Source: Acidovorax sp. NO-1 (lineage in GTDB: Bacteria > Pseudomonadota > Gammaproteobacteria > Burkholderiales > Burkholderiaceae_C). From it: 64,000 nt of DNA. The DNA lies in assembly GCF_000238595.1 (NCBI RefSeq), contig NZ_AGTS01000049.1:1-64000 (forward strand). The letters are read 5' to 3'. The position numbers were made by a program, and so were the translations under genes. The number at the start of each line of letters is the position of its first letter. The first letter of the stretch is position 1. This document shows, one piece after another, positions 8,046-18,937 of this stretch. The notes below the pieces were generated by a model. That model ran no database searches and was not told where the DNA came from. It saw nothing but the letters and a program-made list of their open reading frames with translations.

Positions 8046-8902
8046 ACGCCACGTCCCCGATCCGTTGGCCCGCCGAGGCCATCTGGGAGGCGGTGTCACC
8101 GTTGCTGCCGGGCTTTACCGTCGAGGTGCTGCCCACCATCGACTCCACCAACACCGAGCTGATGCGCCGCGCGCGCAACGGCCAGTGCGACCCCACCCTG
8201 CTGGTGGCCGAGCAGCAGACGGCCGGGCGCGGGCGGCTGGGGCGGGTTTGGCAAAGCGACGTCGGGGCTTCGCTCATGATGTCCCTGGGCTTGCCGCTGG
8301 CCCCCAAGGACTGGTCCGGCCTGTCGCTGGCCGTGGGCGTGAGCGTGGCCGAGAGCCTGCAGCCCGTGCTGCCGCCGCTGGGCACTCACCAGCCGGCCCG
8401 CGTCGGCCTGAAGTGGCCCAACGACCTCTGGCTGGGCGGCGTGGCGGGCGACCGCAAGCTGGGCGGCATTCTGGTGGAGACTGCGAGTTTTGTGGCGCCC
8501 CAGACGGCGATTGCACCAGGCCATGCAGGCACCGCACGCTATGTGGTGGTGGGCATTGGCATCAACGTGCTGCCGCGCAGTGCCGAGGGCATGAGCATGC
8601 CGCCCGGCAGCCTGCAGGAGGTGGAGCCGGGCATGGACGCGCCCACCGCCCTGCTGCGCATCGTGCCGCCGCTGGTGGCCATGCTGCGCTCGTTTGAAGG
8701 CTACGGATTTGGCCCCATGCAGCCCCGCTTTGCGGCACGCGACGTGCTGCAGGGCCGCGCAGTGACGCTGAGCGACGGCCACACCGGCACCGCGCATGGC
8801 GTGGGCGACGATGGTGCGCTGCTGGTGCATACGGCGGGCGGCATGCAGGCCATCACCAGCGCTGAAATCAGCGTGCGGCCCACTGCGGTGCCACCGGTGT
8901 GA
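8042..8902 (+). CDS. birA: biotin--[acetyl-CoA-carboxylase] ligase
   Basis: 286 aa starting at GTG 8042, which overlaps the SET stop. It has the biotin ligase signatures GRGRLGRVWQS (biotinyl-AMP loop, about residue 58) and KWPNDLWL followed by RKLGGILVE, with the small C-terminal SH3-like domain (about residue 235 on). It lacks an N-terminal helix-turn-helix, so it is the monofunctional class that biotinylates the biotin carboxyl carrier protein and does not repress biotin genes. Confidence 0.93.
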   Translation: MNATSPIRWPAEAIWEAVSPLLPGFTVEVLPTIDSTNTELMRRARNGQCDPTLLVAEQQTAGRGRLGRVWQSDVGASLMMSLGLPLAPKDWSGLSLAVGVSVAESLQPVLPPLGTHQPARVGLKWPNDLWLGGVAGDRKLGGILVETASFVAPQTAIAPGHAGTARYVVVGIGINVLPRSAEGMSMPPGSLQEVEPGMDAPTALLRIVPPLVAMLRSFEGYGFGPMQPRFAARDVLQGRAVTLSDGHTGTAHGVGDDGALLVHTAGGMQAITSAEISVRPTAVPPV

Positions 8903-8948
8903 AGATGCTGCTTTTGTTGATTCCGATGTTCCTGAAAGGCTGCGCCCC

Positions 8949-9665
8949 ATGCTCCGACTTGCCGTGATCGTGCTGCTGCTGGCCAACGCGGGCTACTACG
9001 CGTGGTCGCAGGGGCTGCTCAAGGACTGGGGCTTTGCCCCTGAGGAGCAGGCCGAGCCCCAGCGCATGAACCAGCAGATCCGGCCCGAGACGCTGCAGAT
9101 CCTGCGTGTGAACCCCAGCCGCACTGCGCCCTCATCGTCCTCGCAGTCTGCGCCCTCCGGCGTGGCGGTGGCCAGCAGCAACGCCAGTTCTGCGCCGTCG
9201 TCCCCGTCTGCATCCGACGCCGCGGAATGCCTGCAGGCGGGGGTGTTTGACGAGCGCCAGGCCGAGACCTTGCGCGCCACGCTGGCCCCGCTGCCGCAGG
9301 GCAGCTGGCAGCTGGACCCCACCCCCATCCCCGGCCGCTGGATGGTGTACATGGGGCGCTTTGATGACCTGGAGACGATGGACCGCAAGCGCGCCGAGCT
9401 GCGCGCCCGCAAGGTGGACCACGACCGCGCCGGTGGCACGCTGGAATACGGCCTGTCGCTGGGGCGTTTCTCGTCCAAGGAAGCGGCCGAGCGCGAGCTC
9501 ACCAATCTGGCCAACAAGGGCGTGCGCACGGCGCGTGTGCTGCAGGAGCGGCCGGACGCCACCGGCTTCACGCTGCGCCTGCCCGCGGTGACGGACGCGC
9601 TGCGCCCGCAGCTCGAACCCCTGCGCACCGCCATGGCCGGCAAGACGCTGCGGGCCTGCAGCTGA
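8949..9665 (+). CDS. SPOR-domain protein, membrane anchored
   Basis: 238 aa with one N-terminal membrane span (MLRLAVIVLLLANAGYYAW), a Ser/Ala-rich linker (residues about 60-95) and a C-terminal SPOR-like repeat fold (residues about 125-210: WMVYMGRFDDLETMDRKRAEL ... LSLGRFSSKEAAERELTNL). SPOR domains bind denuded peptidoglycan at the division septum. Starts 46 nt after birA on the same strand and probably shares its transcript. Direct division role is inference. Confidence 0.75.
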   Translation: MLRLAVIVLLLANAGYYAWSQGLLKDWGFAPEEQAEPQRMNQQIRPETLQILRVNPSRTAPSSSSQSAPSGVAVASSNASSAPSSPSASDAAECLQAGVFDERQAETLRATLAPLPQGSWQLDPTPIPGRWMVYMGRFDDLETMDRKRAELRARKVDHDRAGGTLEYGLSLGRFSSKEAAERELTNLANKGVRTARVLQERPDATGFTLRLPAVTDALRPQLEPLRTAMAGKTLRACS

Positions 9666-9733
9666 CGGATAGGCGGTACGGCGGGGCGCAGGCGTTCCCG
9701 CACCGTTGATGTCCGCCCTTGGCCGCGACGCGA

Positions 9734-11185
9734 TCAGCCCGGCACAACGGTATCGCGCGCTGCAAAGCGCACACTGAAGCGCGCGCCCGGCGGGTGGTGC
9801 CCGGGGCGCGCGTCTTCCAGCGTGACCTCGGCGTCGTGCTTGCGCGCGATCTCCAGCACGATGGGCAGGCCCAGGCCCGAGCCATCGGCCTCGCTGCCCA
9901 GCGCCCGGTAGAAGGGCTGGAACACCAGCTCGCGCTCGGCCTCGGGCACGCCGGGGCCCGAGTCTTCCACCTGCAGCAGCAGCACATGGCCAAAGGTGTC
10001 GGCCAGCACGCGTGCGGTAACCACGCCGGGCTTGTCGGGCGTGGAGGGCGTGTAGTTGATGGCGTTGTCCACCAGGTTGCGCACGAGCTCCTTGAGCAAG
10101 GTGGGGTTGCCGTCCAGCACCATCCCGGGCGAGCCGGGCTCGGCGCCGTCGTAGCCCAGGTCGATGTGCTTTTCCAGCGCGCGCGGCACCGAGTCGCGCA
10201 CCACCTCGATGACCAGCCGTGCCAGGTCGCAGGGCTGGCGGGCAATGCCCACGCCGCTGCCCTCGGCGCGCGCCAGCGCCAGCAGCTGGTTGACGGTGTG
10301 CGTGGCGCGGATGCTCGAGCGGCCGATCTGCTGCAGCGAGCGCTTGAGCTCCTCGGTGCTGGTGCCTTCGCGCTGGGCCAGGTCGGCCTGCATGCGCAGG
10401 CCTGCCAGGGGGGTCTTGAGCTGGTGGGCCGCGTCGGCCAGAAAGCGCTTTTGCGTGGCCAGCGAGTCGTTCAGGCGTGTGAGCAGATCATTCACCGACG
10501 ACACCAGCGGCGCGACCTCCAGCGGCACGGTGCGGTCGTCCAGTGGCGAGAGGTCGTCGGGGTTGCGCGCGCGGATGCGCTGCTCCAGCTGGTTCAGCGG
10601 CTGGATGCCGCGCGCCAGCGCCAGCCACACCAGCAGCACGGCCAGCGGCAGGATGACGAACTGCGGCAGCATCACGCCCTTGATGATTTCGGTGGCCAGC
10701 ACACTGCGCTTTTCGCGGGTTTCGGCCACCTGCACCAGCGCCACGGGCGTGTCCTCCAGCGGCAGCCGCACCCAGATGTAGGCGATGCGGATATCGATGC
10801 CCCGCAGCTCCGCATCGCGCAGCCGCACCTCGCCCGACTGGGGAATTTCATCCGCAGGCGGCTGGGGCAGTTCGCGTTCGCCCGAGAGGAATTCACCCCC
10901 AGGGCCGATGACCTGGTAGTACACGATGTCGGAATCGTCGGCCCGCAGGATTTCGGTGGCGGGCTGGGGCAGGTTGAACTGGGCCTTGCCCCGCGAGACG
11001 CTCACCAGCTGGGCCAGCGCGTGGGCGTTGTATTCGAGTGCGCGGTCAAAAGGCTTGTTGGCCAGGCCCTGGGCCACCAGCCAGGTCAGCGCCAGGCTCA
11101 CGGGCCACAGCAGCAGCAGCGGCGTGAGCATCCAGTCCAGGATCTCGCCAAACAGGGAGCGCTGCTCGCGCTGGAAGATTTTCAA
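9734..11185 (-). CDS. sensor histidine kinase, TctE-like
   Basis: 483 aa. Membrane spans at residues about 18-40 and 172-192 flank a periplasmic 2CSK_N-type domain. HAMP-like segment follows, then HisKA with the phospho-acceptor in DAAHQLKTPLAGL (His about 254), an N box NLVDNAINYT and G boxes (EDSGPGVP, GSGLGLPIV). It pairs with the OmpR-family regulator 80 nt upstream on the same strand, the arrangement of TctDE-type systems that sense tricarboxylates. No tripartite transporter gene is nearby, so the ligand is open. Confidence 0.88.
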   Translation of the reverse strand: MKIFQREQRSLFGEILDWMLTPLLLLWPVSLALTWLVAQGLANKPFDRALEYNAHALAQLVSVSRGKAQFNLPQPATEILRADDSDIVYYQVIGPGGEFLSGERELPQPPADEIPQSGEVRLRDAELRGIDIRIAYIWVRLPLEDTPVALVQVAETREKRSVLATEIIKGVMLPQFVILPLAVLLVWLALARGIQPLNQLEQRIRARNPDDLSPLDDRTVPLEVAPLVSSVNDLLTRLNDSLATQKRFLADAAHQLKTPLAGLRMQADLAQREGTSTEELKRSLQQIGRSSIRATHTVNQLLALARAEGSGVGIARQPCDLARLVIEVVRDSVPRALEKHIDLGYDGAEPGSPGMVLDGNPTLLKELVRNLVDNAINYTPSTPDKPGVVTARVLADTFGHVLLLQVEDSGPGVPEAERELVFQPFYRALGSEADGSGLGLPIVLEIARKHDAEVTLEDARPGHHPPGARFSVRFAARDTVVPG

Positions 11186-11217
11186 GGCAGTCGCCGTGGT
11201 GGGTTTTGAATGAAATT

Positions 11218-11263
11218 GGCCTCTGGCGCTTATCCATCAAGCGCGAGTAGCTATCATTTTTTT
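11218..11263. repeat. palindromic repeat, copy A
   Basis: First of eight copies of an approximately 45-bp element. Shared layout: GGCC(T/G)CTGGCGCTT, a 5-7 nt loop, AAGCGC, then a TAGCTAT-type end, with poly-T or poly-A flanks. This copy sits between the response regulator and its kinase gene. Confidence 0.8.
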
Positions 11264-11265
11264 GA

Positions 11266-11940
11266 CTATCCGGGAATCTTCTCCAGGCAGTACCCCAGGC
11301 CGCGCACCGTGGCGATGCGGATGGGCCCGCCCTCGATCTTCTTGCGCAGGCGGTGGATGTAGACCTCGATGGCGTTGTTGCTCACCTCTTCGCCCCATTC
11401 GCACAGGCGCTCCACCAGCTGCTCCTTGCTGACCAGGCGCCCAGCGCGCTGCAGCAGCACTTCGAGCAGGCCCAGCTCGCGCGCCGACAGCTCGACCATC
11501 TTGCCGTCGATGGTGGCCACACGGCCCGCCTGGTCGTACACCAGCGGGCCGTGCTTGATGGCGCTGCTGGTGCCGCCCATGCCCCGGCGCGTGAGCGCAC
11601 GCACGCGCGCCTCCAGCTCCTGCAGGGAAAAGGGCTTGGCCATGTAGTCGTCGGCGCCAAAATCGAGGCCCTTCACGCGCTCTTCCACGCTGTCGGCCGC
11701 GGTGAGGATCAGCACCGGCAGGGCCGAGCCCCGGCCGCGCAGCTTTTTCAGCACCTCCAGCCCGTGCATGCGGGGCAGGCCCAGATCGAGGATGAGCAGG
11801 TCGAACTCGTTGTTGGTCAGCAGGGCCGCGTCGGCCTCGCTGCCGCTGGCGACGTGGTCCACCACGGCCCCCGATGCGCGCAGCGTGCGCAGCAGGCCAT
11901 CGGCCAGCACCTGGTCGTCTTCGGCAATGAGGATGCGCAT
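11266..11940 (-). CDS. OmpR-family response regulator, TctD-like
   Basis: 224 aa. Receiver domain with acidic pair EDD near residue 8, phospho-acceptor Asp52 in LILDLGLP, and conserved Thr/Lys (ILTAAD, MAKPF). A winged-helix DNA-binding domain follows (ELSARELGLLEVLL ... NAIEVYIHRLRKKI). First gene of a two-gene unit with the kinase downstream. Targets unknown. Confidence 0.92.
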   Translation of the reverse strand: MRILIAEDDQVLADGLLRTLRASGAVVDHVASGSEADAALLTNNEFDLLILDLGLPRMHGLEVLKKLRGRGSALPVLILTAADSVEERVKGLDFGADDYMAKPFSLQELEARVRALTRRGMGGTSSAIKHGPLVYDQAGRVATIDGKMVELSARELGLLEVLLQRAGRLVSKEQLVERLCEWGEEVSNNAIEVYIHRLRKKIEGGPIRIATVRGLGYCLEKIPG

Positions 11941-12102
11941 GGGGGTTGTCTCCTGGTGGGTGGCTGTGGTCTGGCGCCGCGCCTGTGCCGCGATTTTAGG
12001 AGGCACTCGGGCCTGGCGTATCCATCGCGCACATCGGGCCGCCGCAGTGGTCCTGCGCCGGTGCGGCGCAGGTTTGGCTGTGACCTGGCAGGCGCTGGAC
12101 GG

Positions 12103-13011
12103 TCAGCGTGGATCGGTGGCGAGCAGCTTGTGCACCAGCGCCTTCAGGTCGGCCTGCAGGCGCGCCATGCCTTCGGGGTGCTGTGCCAGCGTGTGCTCAT
12201 CCATGTACAGCCGGCGGTTGATCTCCAGCTGGATGCTGTGGCGGTGCTCTGCCGGGTTGCTGTAGCGCCGCACCAGCTCCACGCCCTTGTAGGGGTGGTT
12301 GTGCTCCACGCTGTAACCACAGCCGCGCAGGTGCTCGCACACCAGGGCCGACAGCGCGGGGCTTGCGGTGGTGCCGTCGCGGTCGCCCACCACAAAGTCG
12401 GCGTGCACCAGGCCCGGAAATTCGGTGGCAAAGCGCCCCGCCACGGCGGGCATCGAGTGGCAGTTGATGTGGATGCTGTAGCCGTGGCACGCGTGCGCGG
12501 CGGCAATGGCCTGTTGCACGGCAGCGTGGTAGGGGCGCCAGCAGCGCTCAATGCGCGCGCGCACCTCGGCCACAGAGAGCTGGCGGTTGTAGATCGGCTC
12601 GCCTTCGTCGGTGAACTTCCAGATCAGCCCCTTGCCCAGGCGCACCTTGCTGAGCACCGCGGGCTCGGTGGAGACCGGCTCGGTCCATTCGCCGTCGAGC
12701 AGGCTGGTGTCCAGCTCGGTGGTGTCGCGGTTGGCATCCAGGTAGATGCGCGGGAAATGGGCTTCGATCCAGGCCACGCCGAGGGCGGGGGCAAAGGCGT
12801 AGATCTTCTCGACATGCGTGTCTTCGGCGCGGCGCAGGGTGGGCAGATCGCAGGCCGAACCAAAATCAGCGGGGTATCGGGTGCCGCTGTGGGGGGAATC
12901 GAGCACCAGCGGGGTACGGCCGGGCAGGTGGGTGACTTCGGAGGACATGGCTTCGAGGGTAACGCAGTCGGCAAGGGTGCCAGTGTGCGCAATCCGCCAG
13001 CGGGCGTCCAT
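12103..13011 (-). CDS. N-formylglutamate deformylase/amidohydrolase
   Basis: 302 aa of the FGase family, which removes formate from N-formyl-L-glutamate in histidine breakdown. Signature stretches: LDSPHSGTRYPADF, RIYLDANRDTTELD, and INCHSMPAV with metal-type His. The ATG at 13011 has AAGGGA upstream; an internal ATG at 12948 (MSSEVTHL) is the alternative. No other hut gene is in the window. A MarR gene lies immediately upstream on the same strand (33-nt gap). Confidence 0.82.
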   Translation of the reverse strand: MDARWRIAHTGTLADCVTLEAMSSEVTHLPGRTPLVLDSPHSGTRYPADFGSACDLPTLRRAEDTHVEKIYAFAPALGVAWIEAHFPRIYLDANRDTTELDTSLLDGEWTEPVSTEPAVLSKVRLGKGLIWKFTDEGEPIYNRQLSVAEVRARIERCWRPYHAAVQQAIAAAHACHGYSIHINCHSMPAVAGRFATEFPGLVHADFVVGDRDGTTASPALSALVCEHLRGCGYSVEHNHPYKGVELVRRYSNPAEHRHSIQLEINRRLYMDEHTLAQHPEGMARLQADLKALVHKLLATDPR

Positions 13012-13044
13012 GGCGCATTCCCTTGTGTAGTGCCTGCGGACGGG

Positions 13045-13551
13045 TCAGGGCGGGGCGCCGCCCGCGTAGGCCTCCAGCCCGATGGCCACCACCGTGGCCA
13101 CCTCGGCGCCGACTTCATCGCGGAACTCCGCCTCGGCCTGCGCGACGGCATCGTGAAACGCCTGCAACCACGCCAGGCCCGTGGGCGTGAAGCGCACGCG
13201 CCGCGCGCGCGCATCCAGCGCGTCTGCCTCGCGTGTGACCAGGCCCCAGGCCTCGCACTGGTCCACCAGGTGGGCCATGGCCTGCTTGGTCATGCCCGCG
13301 CGCTGGGCCAGGTCGGTCAGCCGGTCGCCCTGCAAGGCCAGGTGGCGGGTGATGTGCACGTGCGCAGCCGTCACCTGGTCACGTGCCGCCAGGTTGGACA
13401 GCGCCAGCGGCACTTCGATATTGCGGGCCATGAGCTGCAGCACCCGGGCGTCGAAGCGGCGCAGCGCGCTGCCCATGAGGCGACCCAGGTGGGTTTGCCG
13501 CCAGCCGTCGTCGGCCGCCGCAGGCAGGCCGGAGCGAGAAAAATCGGTCAT
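13045..13551 (-). CDS. MarR-family transcriptional regulator
   Basis: 168 aa with a winged helix-turn-helix: LTDLAQRAGMTKQAMAHLVDQCEAWGLV and a wing ARRVRFTPTGL. It is upstream of the N-formylglutamate deformylase gene, which it may control, and divergent from recA. No operator was identified. Confidence 0.85.
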   Translation of the reverse strand: MTDFSRSGLPAAADDGWRQTHLGRLMGSALRRFDARVLQLMARNIEVPLALSNLAARDQVTAAHVHITRHLALQGDRLTDLAQRAGMTKQAMAHLVDQCEAWGLVTREADALDARARRVRFTPTGLAWLQAFHDAVAQAEAEFRDEVGAEVATVVAIGLEAYAGGAPP

Positions 13552-13585
13552 GGTAAATTGTCAGGCAAACTGACCAAATATCGCT

Positions 13586-13614
13586 TTGTTTTGATTGCAT
13601 CACTCGCATAAACT
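13586..13614 (+). promoter_or_regulatory. predicted sigma-70 promoter of recA
   Basis: TTGTTT at 13586-13591 and TAAACT at 13609-13614 are separated by 17 bp. The LexA-type box starts two bases downstream, over the expected transcription start. Confidence 0.5.
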
Positions 13615-13615
13615 A

Positions 13616-13631
13616 CTGTTCAAGCATCCAG
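13616..13631. promoter_or_regulatory. LexA (SOS) box upstream of recA
   Basis: CTGTTCAAGCATCCAG fits CTG-N10-CAG; the left half CTGT is perfect and the right half is CCAG instead of ACAG. It overlaps the predicted +1 of the recA promoter, 62 bp before the start codon, the position expected for repression by LexA. Confidence 0.65.
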
Positions 13632-13692
13632 CCTGTGATTAACCGCAGAGCGATGCAAGCATCCAACCTGTTGTTTTTCAAGGAGTTTTCTC

Positions 13693-14805
13693 ATGGACGT
13701 CGCAGTCAAAGGCACCAACCCGGCATTGCCAGTGAACACCGAAAAGGCCAAGGCCCTGGCCGCCGCGCTCGCCCAGATCGAGAAGCAGTTTGGCAAGGGC
13801 ACCATCATGCGCCTGGGTGAAGGCGAGGTGATCGAGGACATCCAGGTTGTCTCCACCGGCTCGCTGGGCCTCGACATCGCCCTGGGCGTGGGTGGCCTGC
13901 CGCGCGGCCGGGTGGTTGAAATCTATGGCCCTGAATCGTCGGGCAAGACCACGCTCACGCTGCAGGTCATTGCCGAGATGCAAAAGCAGGGCGGCACCTG
14001 CGCGTTCGTCGATGCCGAACACGCGCTGGATGTGCAATACGCCCAGAAGCTGGGCGTGCAGCTGTCTGACCTGCTGATCAGCCAGCCCGACACCGGCGAG
14101 CAGGCACTGGAAATTGTGGACAGCCTGGTGCGCTCGGGCGCCGTGGACCTGATCGTGGTGGACTCGGTGGCCGCGCTCACGCCCAAGGCCGAAATCGAGG
14201 GTGAAATGGGCGACAGCCTGCCTGGCCTGCAGGCCCGCCTGATGAGCCAGGCGCTGCGCAAGCTGACCTCCACCATCAAGAAGACCAACTGCATGGTCAT
14301 CTTCATCAACCAGATCCGCATGAAGATCGGCGTGATGTTCGGTTCGCCCGAAACCACCACCGGCGGCAATGCGCTCAAGTTCTACGCCTCGGTGCGGCTG
14401 GACATCCGCCGCACCGGCACCATCAAGAAGGGTGAAGAGGCCATCGGCAACGAAACCAAGGTCAAGGTGGTCAAGAACAAGGTGAGCCCGCCGTTCAAGA
14501 CGGCCGAGTTCGACATCCTCTTCGGCGAGGGCATCAGCCGCGAGGGCGAGATCATCGACATGGGCGTGAACGCGAAGATCGTGGAAAAGAGCGGCGCCTG
14601 GTACGCCTACAACGGCGAAAAGATCGGCCAGGGCCGCGACAACGCCCGCGAGTTCCTGCGCGAGAACCCCGACCTCGCCCGCGAGATCGAGAACAAGGTG
14701 CGCGAGAGCCTGGGCATTGCCCTGCTGCCCGCGGCCCTGGAAGCCGCCCCTGCCGACAAGCCCGCCAAGGTTGCCAAGGGCGAGAAGGAAGACAACAACA
14801 AGTAA
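13693..14805 (+). CDS. recA: recombinase RecA
   Basis: 370 aa. Walker A GPESSGKT at residues 79-86, Walker [11 protein letters not shown], and the MAW/L2 segment region ending in [17 protein letters not shown]. RecA forms filaments on single-stranded DNA for strand exchange and stimulates LexA self-cleavage. The C-terminal tail is slightly longer than usual and ends in Lys/Glu-rich residues. Good RBS (AAGGAG) ahead of the ATG. recX follows after one copy of the palindromic repeat. Confidence 0.98.
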   Translation: MDVAVKGTNPALPVNTEKAKALAAALAQIEKQFGKGTIMRLGEGEVIEDIQVVSTGSLGLDIALGVGGLPRGRVVEIYGPESSGKTTLTLQVIAEMQKQGGTCAFVDAEHALDVQYAQKLGVQLSDLLISQPDTGEQALEIVDSLVRSGAVDLIVVDSVAALTPKAEIEGEMGDSLPGLQARLMSQALRKLTSTIKKTNCMVIFINQIRMKIGVMFGSPETTTGGNALKFYASVRLDIRRTGTIKKGEEAIGNETKVKVVKNKVSPPFKTAEFDILFGEGISREGEIIDMGVNAKIVEKSGAWYAYNGEKIGQGRDNAREFLRENPDLAREIENKVRESLGIALLPAALEAAPADKPAKVAKGEKEDNNK

Positions 14806-14834
14806 GCAGGCGGATGCGCGGCCTGTTTTGATGA

Positions 14835-14880
14835 AATGGGCCGCTGGCGCTTGCTGGTAAAGCGCTAACCGCTACTTATA
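14835..14880. repeat. palindromic repeat, copy B
   Basis: Same element as at 11218, between recA and recX: GGGCCGCTGGCGCTT, loop, AAAGCGCTAACCGCTA. The hairpin could modulate read-through from recA into recX. Confidence 0.8.
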
Positions 14881-14895
14881 TGAGAGCAAAAGGCG

Positions 14896-15360
14896 ATGGG
14901 CTTTGGCACCCTCTCCCTCAAGGGCCGCGCGCTGCGGCTGCTGTCGCAACGCGAACATTCGCGCGCCGAGTTGGCCACCAAGCTGGCGCGCCACGTGCAG
15001 GAGGGCGACGATCTCAACGCGGTGCTGGATGACCTGCAGGCCAAGGACTTCATCAACGCCCATCGCGTGGCCGAATCGCTGGTGCACCGCCGCGCCGCGC
15101 GCTTGGGCACCCAGCGCCTGGTGCAGGAGCTTCGCAGCAAGGGGCTGGATGACGACCTGGTGCGCGCCACTGCTGAACAACTGCGTGCCACCGAACTGGA
15201 GCGCGCCCGCGCCGTGTGGCGCCAGCGCTTTGGCAGCGTGGCCGACGACGCCAAGGAGCGGGCGCGGCAGATGCGCTTTCTGGCCGCGCGCGGGTTCGCG
15301 GGCGATGTGGTGCGCCGCGTGGTGCGCGGCGGCGGGCCTGAGGAAGACGACGCCCTGTGA
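14896..15360 (+). CDS. recX: regulatory protein RecX
   Basis: 154 aa, RecX family three-helix repeats: ALRLLSQREHSRAELATKL, DFINAHRVAESLVHRRAARLG, and a C-terminal MRFLAARGFAGDVVRRVV. RecX binds and limits RecA filaments. It lies downstream of recA in the usual order; the repeat hairpin between them may lower its expression. Confidence 0.93.
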   Translation: MGFGTLSLKGRALRLLSQREHSRAELATKLARHVQEGDDLNAVLDDLQAKDFINAHRVAESLVHRRAARLGTQRLVQELRSKGLDDDLVRATAEQLRATELERARAVWRQRFGSVADDAKERARQMRFLAARGFAGDVVRRVVRGGGPEEDDAL

Positions 15361-15400
15361 CCGCGCAGCCTGTGGGGCTGCGATCGCCAAAATAAGGGTG

Positions 15401-15448
15401 AAAATGGCCGCTAGCGCTTTACCAGCAAGCGCCAATAGCTACTAAATC
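15401..15448. repeat. palindromic repeat, copy C
   Basis: AAATGGCCGCTAGCGCTTTACC, AGCAAGCGCCAATAGCTACT; same element as at 11218, between recX and the convergent argC. Confidence 0.8.
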
Positions 15449-15460
15449 AATAGCGATCAT

Positions 15461-15478
15461 GCCCTGCCATTGCAGGGC
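15461..15478. terminator. hairpin between recX and argC
   Basis: GCCCTGC CATT GCAGGGC, a 7-bp perfect stem with a 4-nt loop in the gap between convergent genes. There is no T run on either side, so intrinsic termination is uncertain; it may act with the neighbouring repeat. Confidence 0.35.
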
Positions 15479-15486
15479 GTGTCGGT

Positions 15487-16419
15487 TTACAGGCCCAGCA
15501 TCAGCTGCAGGTTCTGCACTGCGGCCCCGCTGGCGCCCTTGCCCAGGTTATCGAGGCGCGCCACCAGCACGGCCTGGCGGTGGGTTTCGTTGCTGAACAC
15601 CCGCAGCTCCAGCTTGTTGGTGTCGTTCAGCGCGGTGGGCTCGAGCTTGCCGTCGTCCGTGGGTGGCAGCACGCTCACCCATTGCGCGGGCGTGTTGCTC
15701 TTTGCATAGTGCGAGGCCAGCGCGTCGTGCAGGTCTGCGGCCTTGGGCTGGCCGGGCAGCAGATCCAGATGCAGCGGCAACTGCACCAGCATGCCCTGGC
15801 GGAAGTTGCCCACGGCCGGCACAAAAATGGGTCGGCGCGTGAGCCCGGTGTATTTCAAAATTTCGGGCAGGTGCTTGTGCGCGAGGCCCAGTGCATACAG
15901 CTCGAACGGCGCCGCCTGGCCTTGCTCATAGGCTTCGATCATGGTGCGTCCGCCGCCCGAATAGCCACTGACGGCGGGCAGCGCGAGCGGGAAATCATGG
16001 GGCACGAGGCCTGCATCCACCAGCGGGCGCAGCAGGGCGATGGCGCCGGTGGAATAGCAGCCGGGGTTGGAAACGCGCAGCGCATCGCGCACGGCTTGCG
16101 CCTGGCCTGCGGCGAGCTCGGGAAAGCCAAACACCCAGCCGGGTGCCGTGCGGTGCGCTGTGCTGGCGTCGATCACCTTGACCTGGCGGCCGGTGGTCTT
16201 TTCGATCTCATCGACCATGGCCACGGTCTCGCGCGCGGCATCGTCGTGCAGGCACAGCACCACCAGATCCACGCCCGCAATGAGGTCGCGCTTGGCAGCG
16301 GGGTCCTTGCGCAACTCGGGCGCAATGCTCACCAGCTCCACCTGCGGCATGGCCTGCAGCCGTTCACGGATCTGCAGGCCCGTGGTGCCGGCTTCGCCAT
16401 CAATAAAGATTCTGGACAT
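15487..16419 (-). CDS. argC: N-acetyl-gamma-glutamyl-phosphate reductase, type 2
   Basis: 310 aa. NADP-binding start [10 protein letters not shown], catalytic Cys in [11 protein letters not shown] (about residue 114) and a [11 protein letters not shown]is region. The short form (about 310 aa) is the AGPR type 2 found in many proteobacteria. It reduces N-acetylglutamyl phosphate in arginine synthesis. The ATG at 16419 is chosen for the typical [14 protein letters not shown] start; upstream frame is open but not coding-like. Confidence 0.93.
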   Translation of the reverse strand: MSRIFIDGEAGTTGLQIRERLQAMPQVELVSIAPELRKDPAAKRDLIAGVDLVVLCLHDDAARETVAMVDEIEKTTGRQVKVIDASTAHRTAPGWVFGFPELAAGQAQAVRDALRVSNPGCYSTGAIALLRPLVDAGLVPHDFPLALPAVSGYSGGGRTMIEAYEQGQAAPFELYALGLAHKHLPEILKYTGLTRRPIFVPAVGNFRQGMLVQLPLHLDLLPGQPKAADLHDALASHYAKSNTPAQWVSVLPPTDDGKLEPTALNDTNKLELRVFSNETHRQAVLVARLDNLGKGASGAAVQNLQLMLGL

Positions 16420-16582
16420 CGGAATGCTCCTGCTATGGGGTGGATGCGCCTGTAAGCTTGGCACAAGGGATGGTGCGTTGCAACATGATACAGTCGCCGG
16501 TTGCCATGTCCCCAGCCCGCGGCCAGACATTTTGTTGTCCATGGTAAACGGGTAAATACCACCCTTCCCTGAGAGAGACCTC

Positions 16583-17743
<1,161 letters not shown>

Positions 17744-17758
17744 GCCCGGAGAACACAC

Positions 17759-18655
17759 ATGTCGATCTACATCAACAAAGACACCAAGGTCATCACCCAG
17801 GGCATCACGGGCAAGACCGGCCAGTTCCACACTGAAAAGTGCCAGGAATACGCGAACGGCAAGAACTGCTTCGTGGCAGGCGTGAACCCCAAGAAGGCGG
17901 GCGAGTCGATCTTCAATATCCCGATCTACGCCTCCGTCAAGGAAGCCGCCCAGCAGACCGGCGCAACCGTCTCGGTGATCTACGTGCCCCCAGCAGGCGC
18001 TGCGGACGCGATCTGGGAAGCTGTGGAAGCCGATCTGGACCTGGCGATCTGCATCACCGAAGGCATTCCGGTCAAGGACATGCTGATGGTGCGCAACAAG
18101 ATGAAGGCCAAGGAAGCCGCCGGCGGCAAGAAGACCCTGCTGCTGGGCCCCAACTGCCCTGGCCTGATCACGCCTGACGAAATCAAGATCGGCATCATGC
18201 CCGGCCACATCCACCGCAAGGGCCGTATCGGCGTGGTATCCCGCTCGGGCACGCTGACGTACGAAGCCGTGGCGATGCTGACCGAAGTGGGCCTGGGCCA
18301 GTCGAGCGCTGTGGGCATTGGTGGCGACCCCATCAATGGTCTCAAGCACATCGACGTGATGAAGGCTTTCAACGACGATCCAGACACCGACGCCGTGATC
18401 ATGATCGGCGAAATCGGCGGCCCCGACGAAGCCGAAGCCGCGCAGTGGTGCAAGGCCAACATGAAGAAGCCTGTCGTAGGCTTCATCGCTGGCGTGACCG
18501 CCCCTCCCGGCAAGCGCATGGGCCATGCTGGCGCGCTGATCTCCGGTGGTGCCGACACGGCTGATGCCAAGCTGGCCATCATGGAAGAGTCGGGCTTCAT
18601 CATCACCCGCAACCCTTCGGAACTGGGCAAGCTGCTCAAGGCACAGCTCAAGTAA
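17759..18655 (+). CDS. sucD: succinyl-CoA ligase [ADP-forming] subunit alpha
   Basis: 298 aa. CoA-binding Rossmann part ([11 protein letters not shown]), [10 protein letters not shown], and the active-site phosphohistidine region [10 protein letters not shown]. Starts 15 nt after sucC with its own GGAG-type RBS. Confidence 0.97.
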   Translation: MSIYINKDTKVITQGITGKTGQFHTEKCQEYANGKNCFVAGVNPKKAGESIFNIPIYASVKEAAQQTGATVSVIYVPPAGAADAIWEAVEADLDLAICITEGIPVKDMLMVRNKMKAKEAAGGKKTLLLGPNCPGLITPDEIKIGIMPGHIHRKGRIGVVSRSGTLTYEAVAMLTEVGLGQSSAVGIGGDPINGLKHIDVMKAFNDDPDTDAVIMIGEIGGPDEAEAAQWCKANMKKPVVGFIAGVTAPPGKRMGHAGALISGGADTADAKLAIMEESGFIITRNPSELGKLLKAQLK

Positions 18656-18722
18656 TCCCCGGGCCTCCCGCTTCACCCGCTCTGGACACGCCGCAAGGCA
18701 TGGGTTGGGGCCGTAGGAGCCA

Positions 18723-18764
18723 CGAAAAAGCGTCTGCAACCGCAAGGTTGCGGACGCTTTTTCG
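18723..18764. terminator. rho-independent terminator of sucCD
   Basis: A near-perfect stem of about 18 bp with loop GCAA (CGAAAAAGCGTC...GACGCTTTTTCG). It has A run on the left and T run on the right, so it can work in both directions. Located 67 nt after sucD. Confidence 0.92.
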
Positions 18765-18937
18765 CTTCTGACCGTTTTCAATGCCTGTTACTTTCGGTGA
18801 CAAAAATGGCATGGGCCTCCGGTTCCGCTGCGGGATGCGACAAGAACGGCACAGTGCGTCTTGCCGCCTGTGTGTCTGCACCGCTGCCCGCGCGCTGCAC
18901 CACACCCGGCCAGCCCCGGCGTAAATATTGCTTTTAA

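Noticed and set aside
15461-15478. A firm intrinsic terminator after recX
   Set aside because: The hairpin is perfect but has no T run; kept only as a low-confidence feature.
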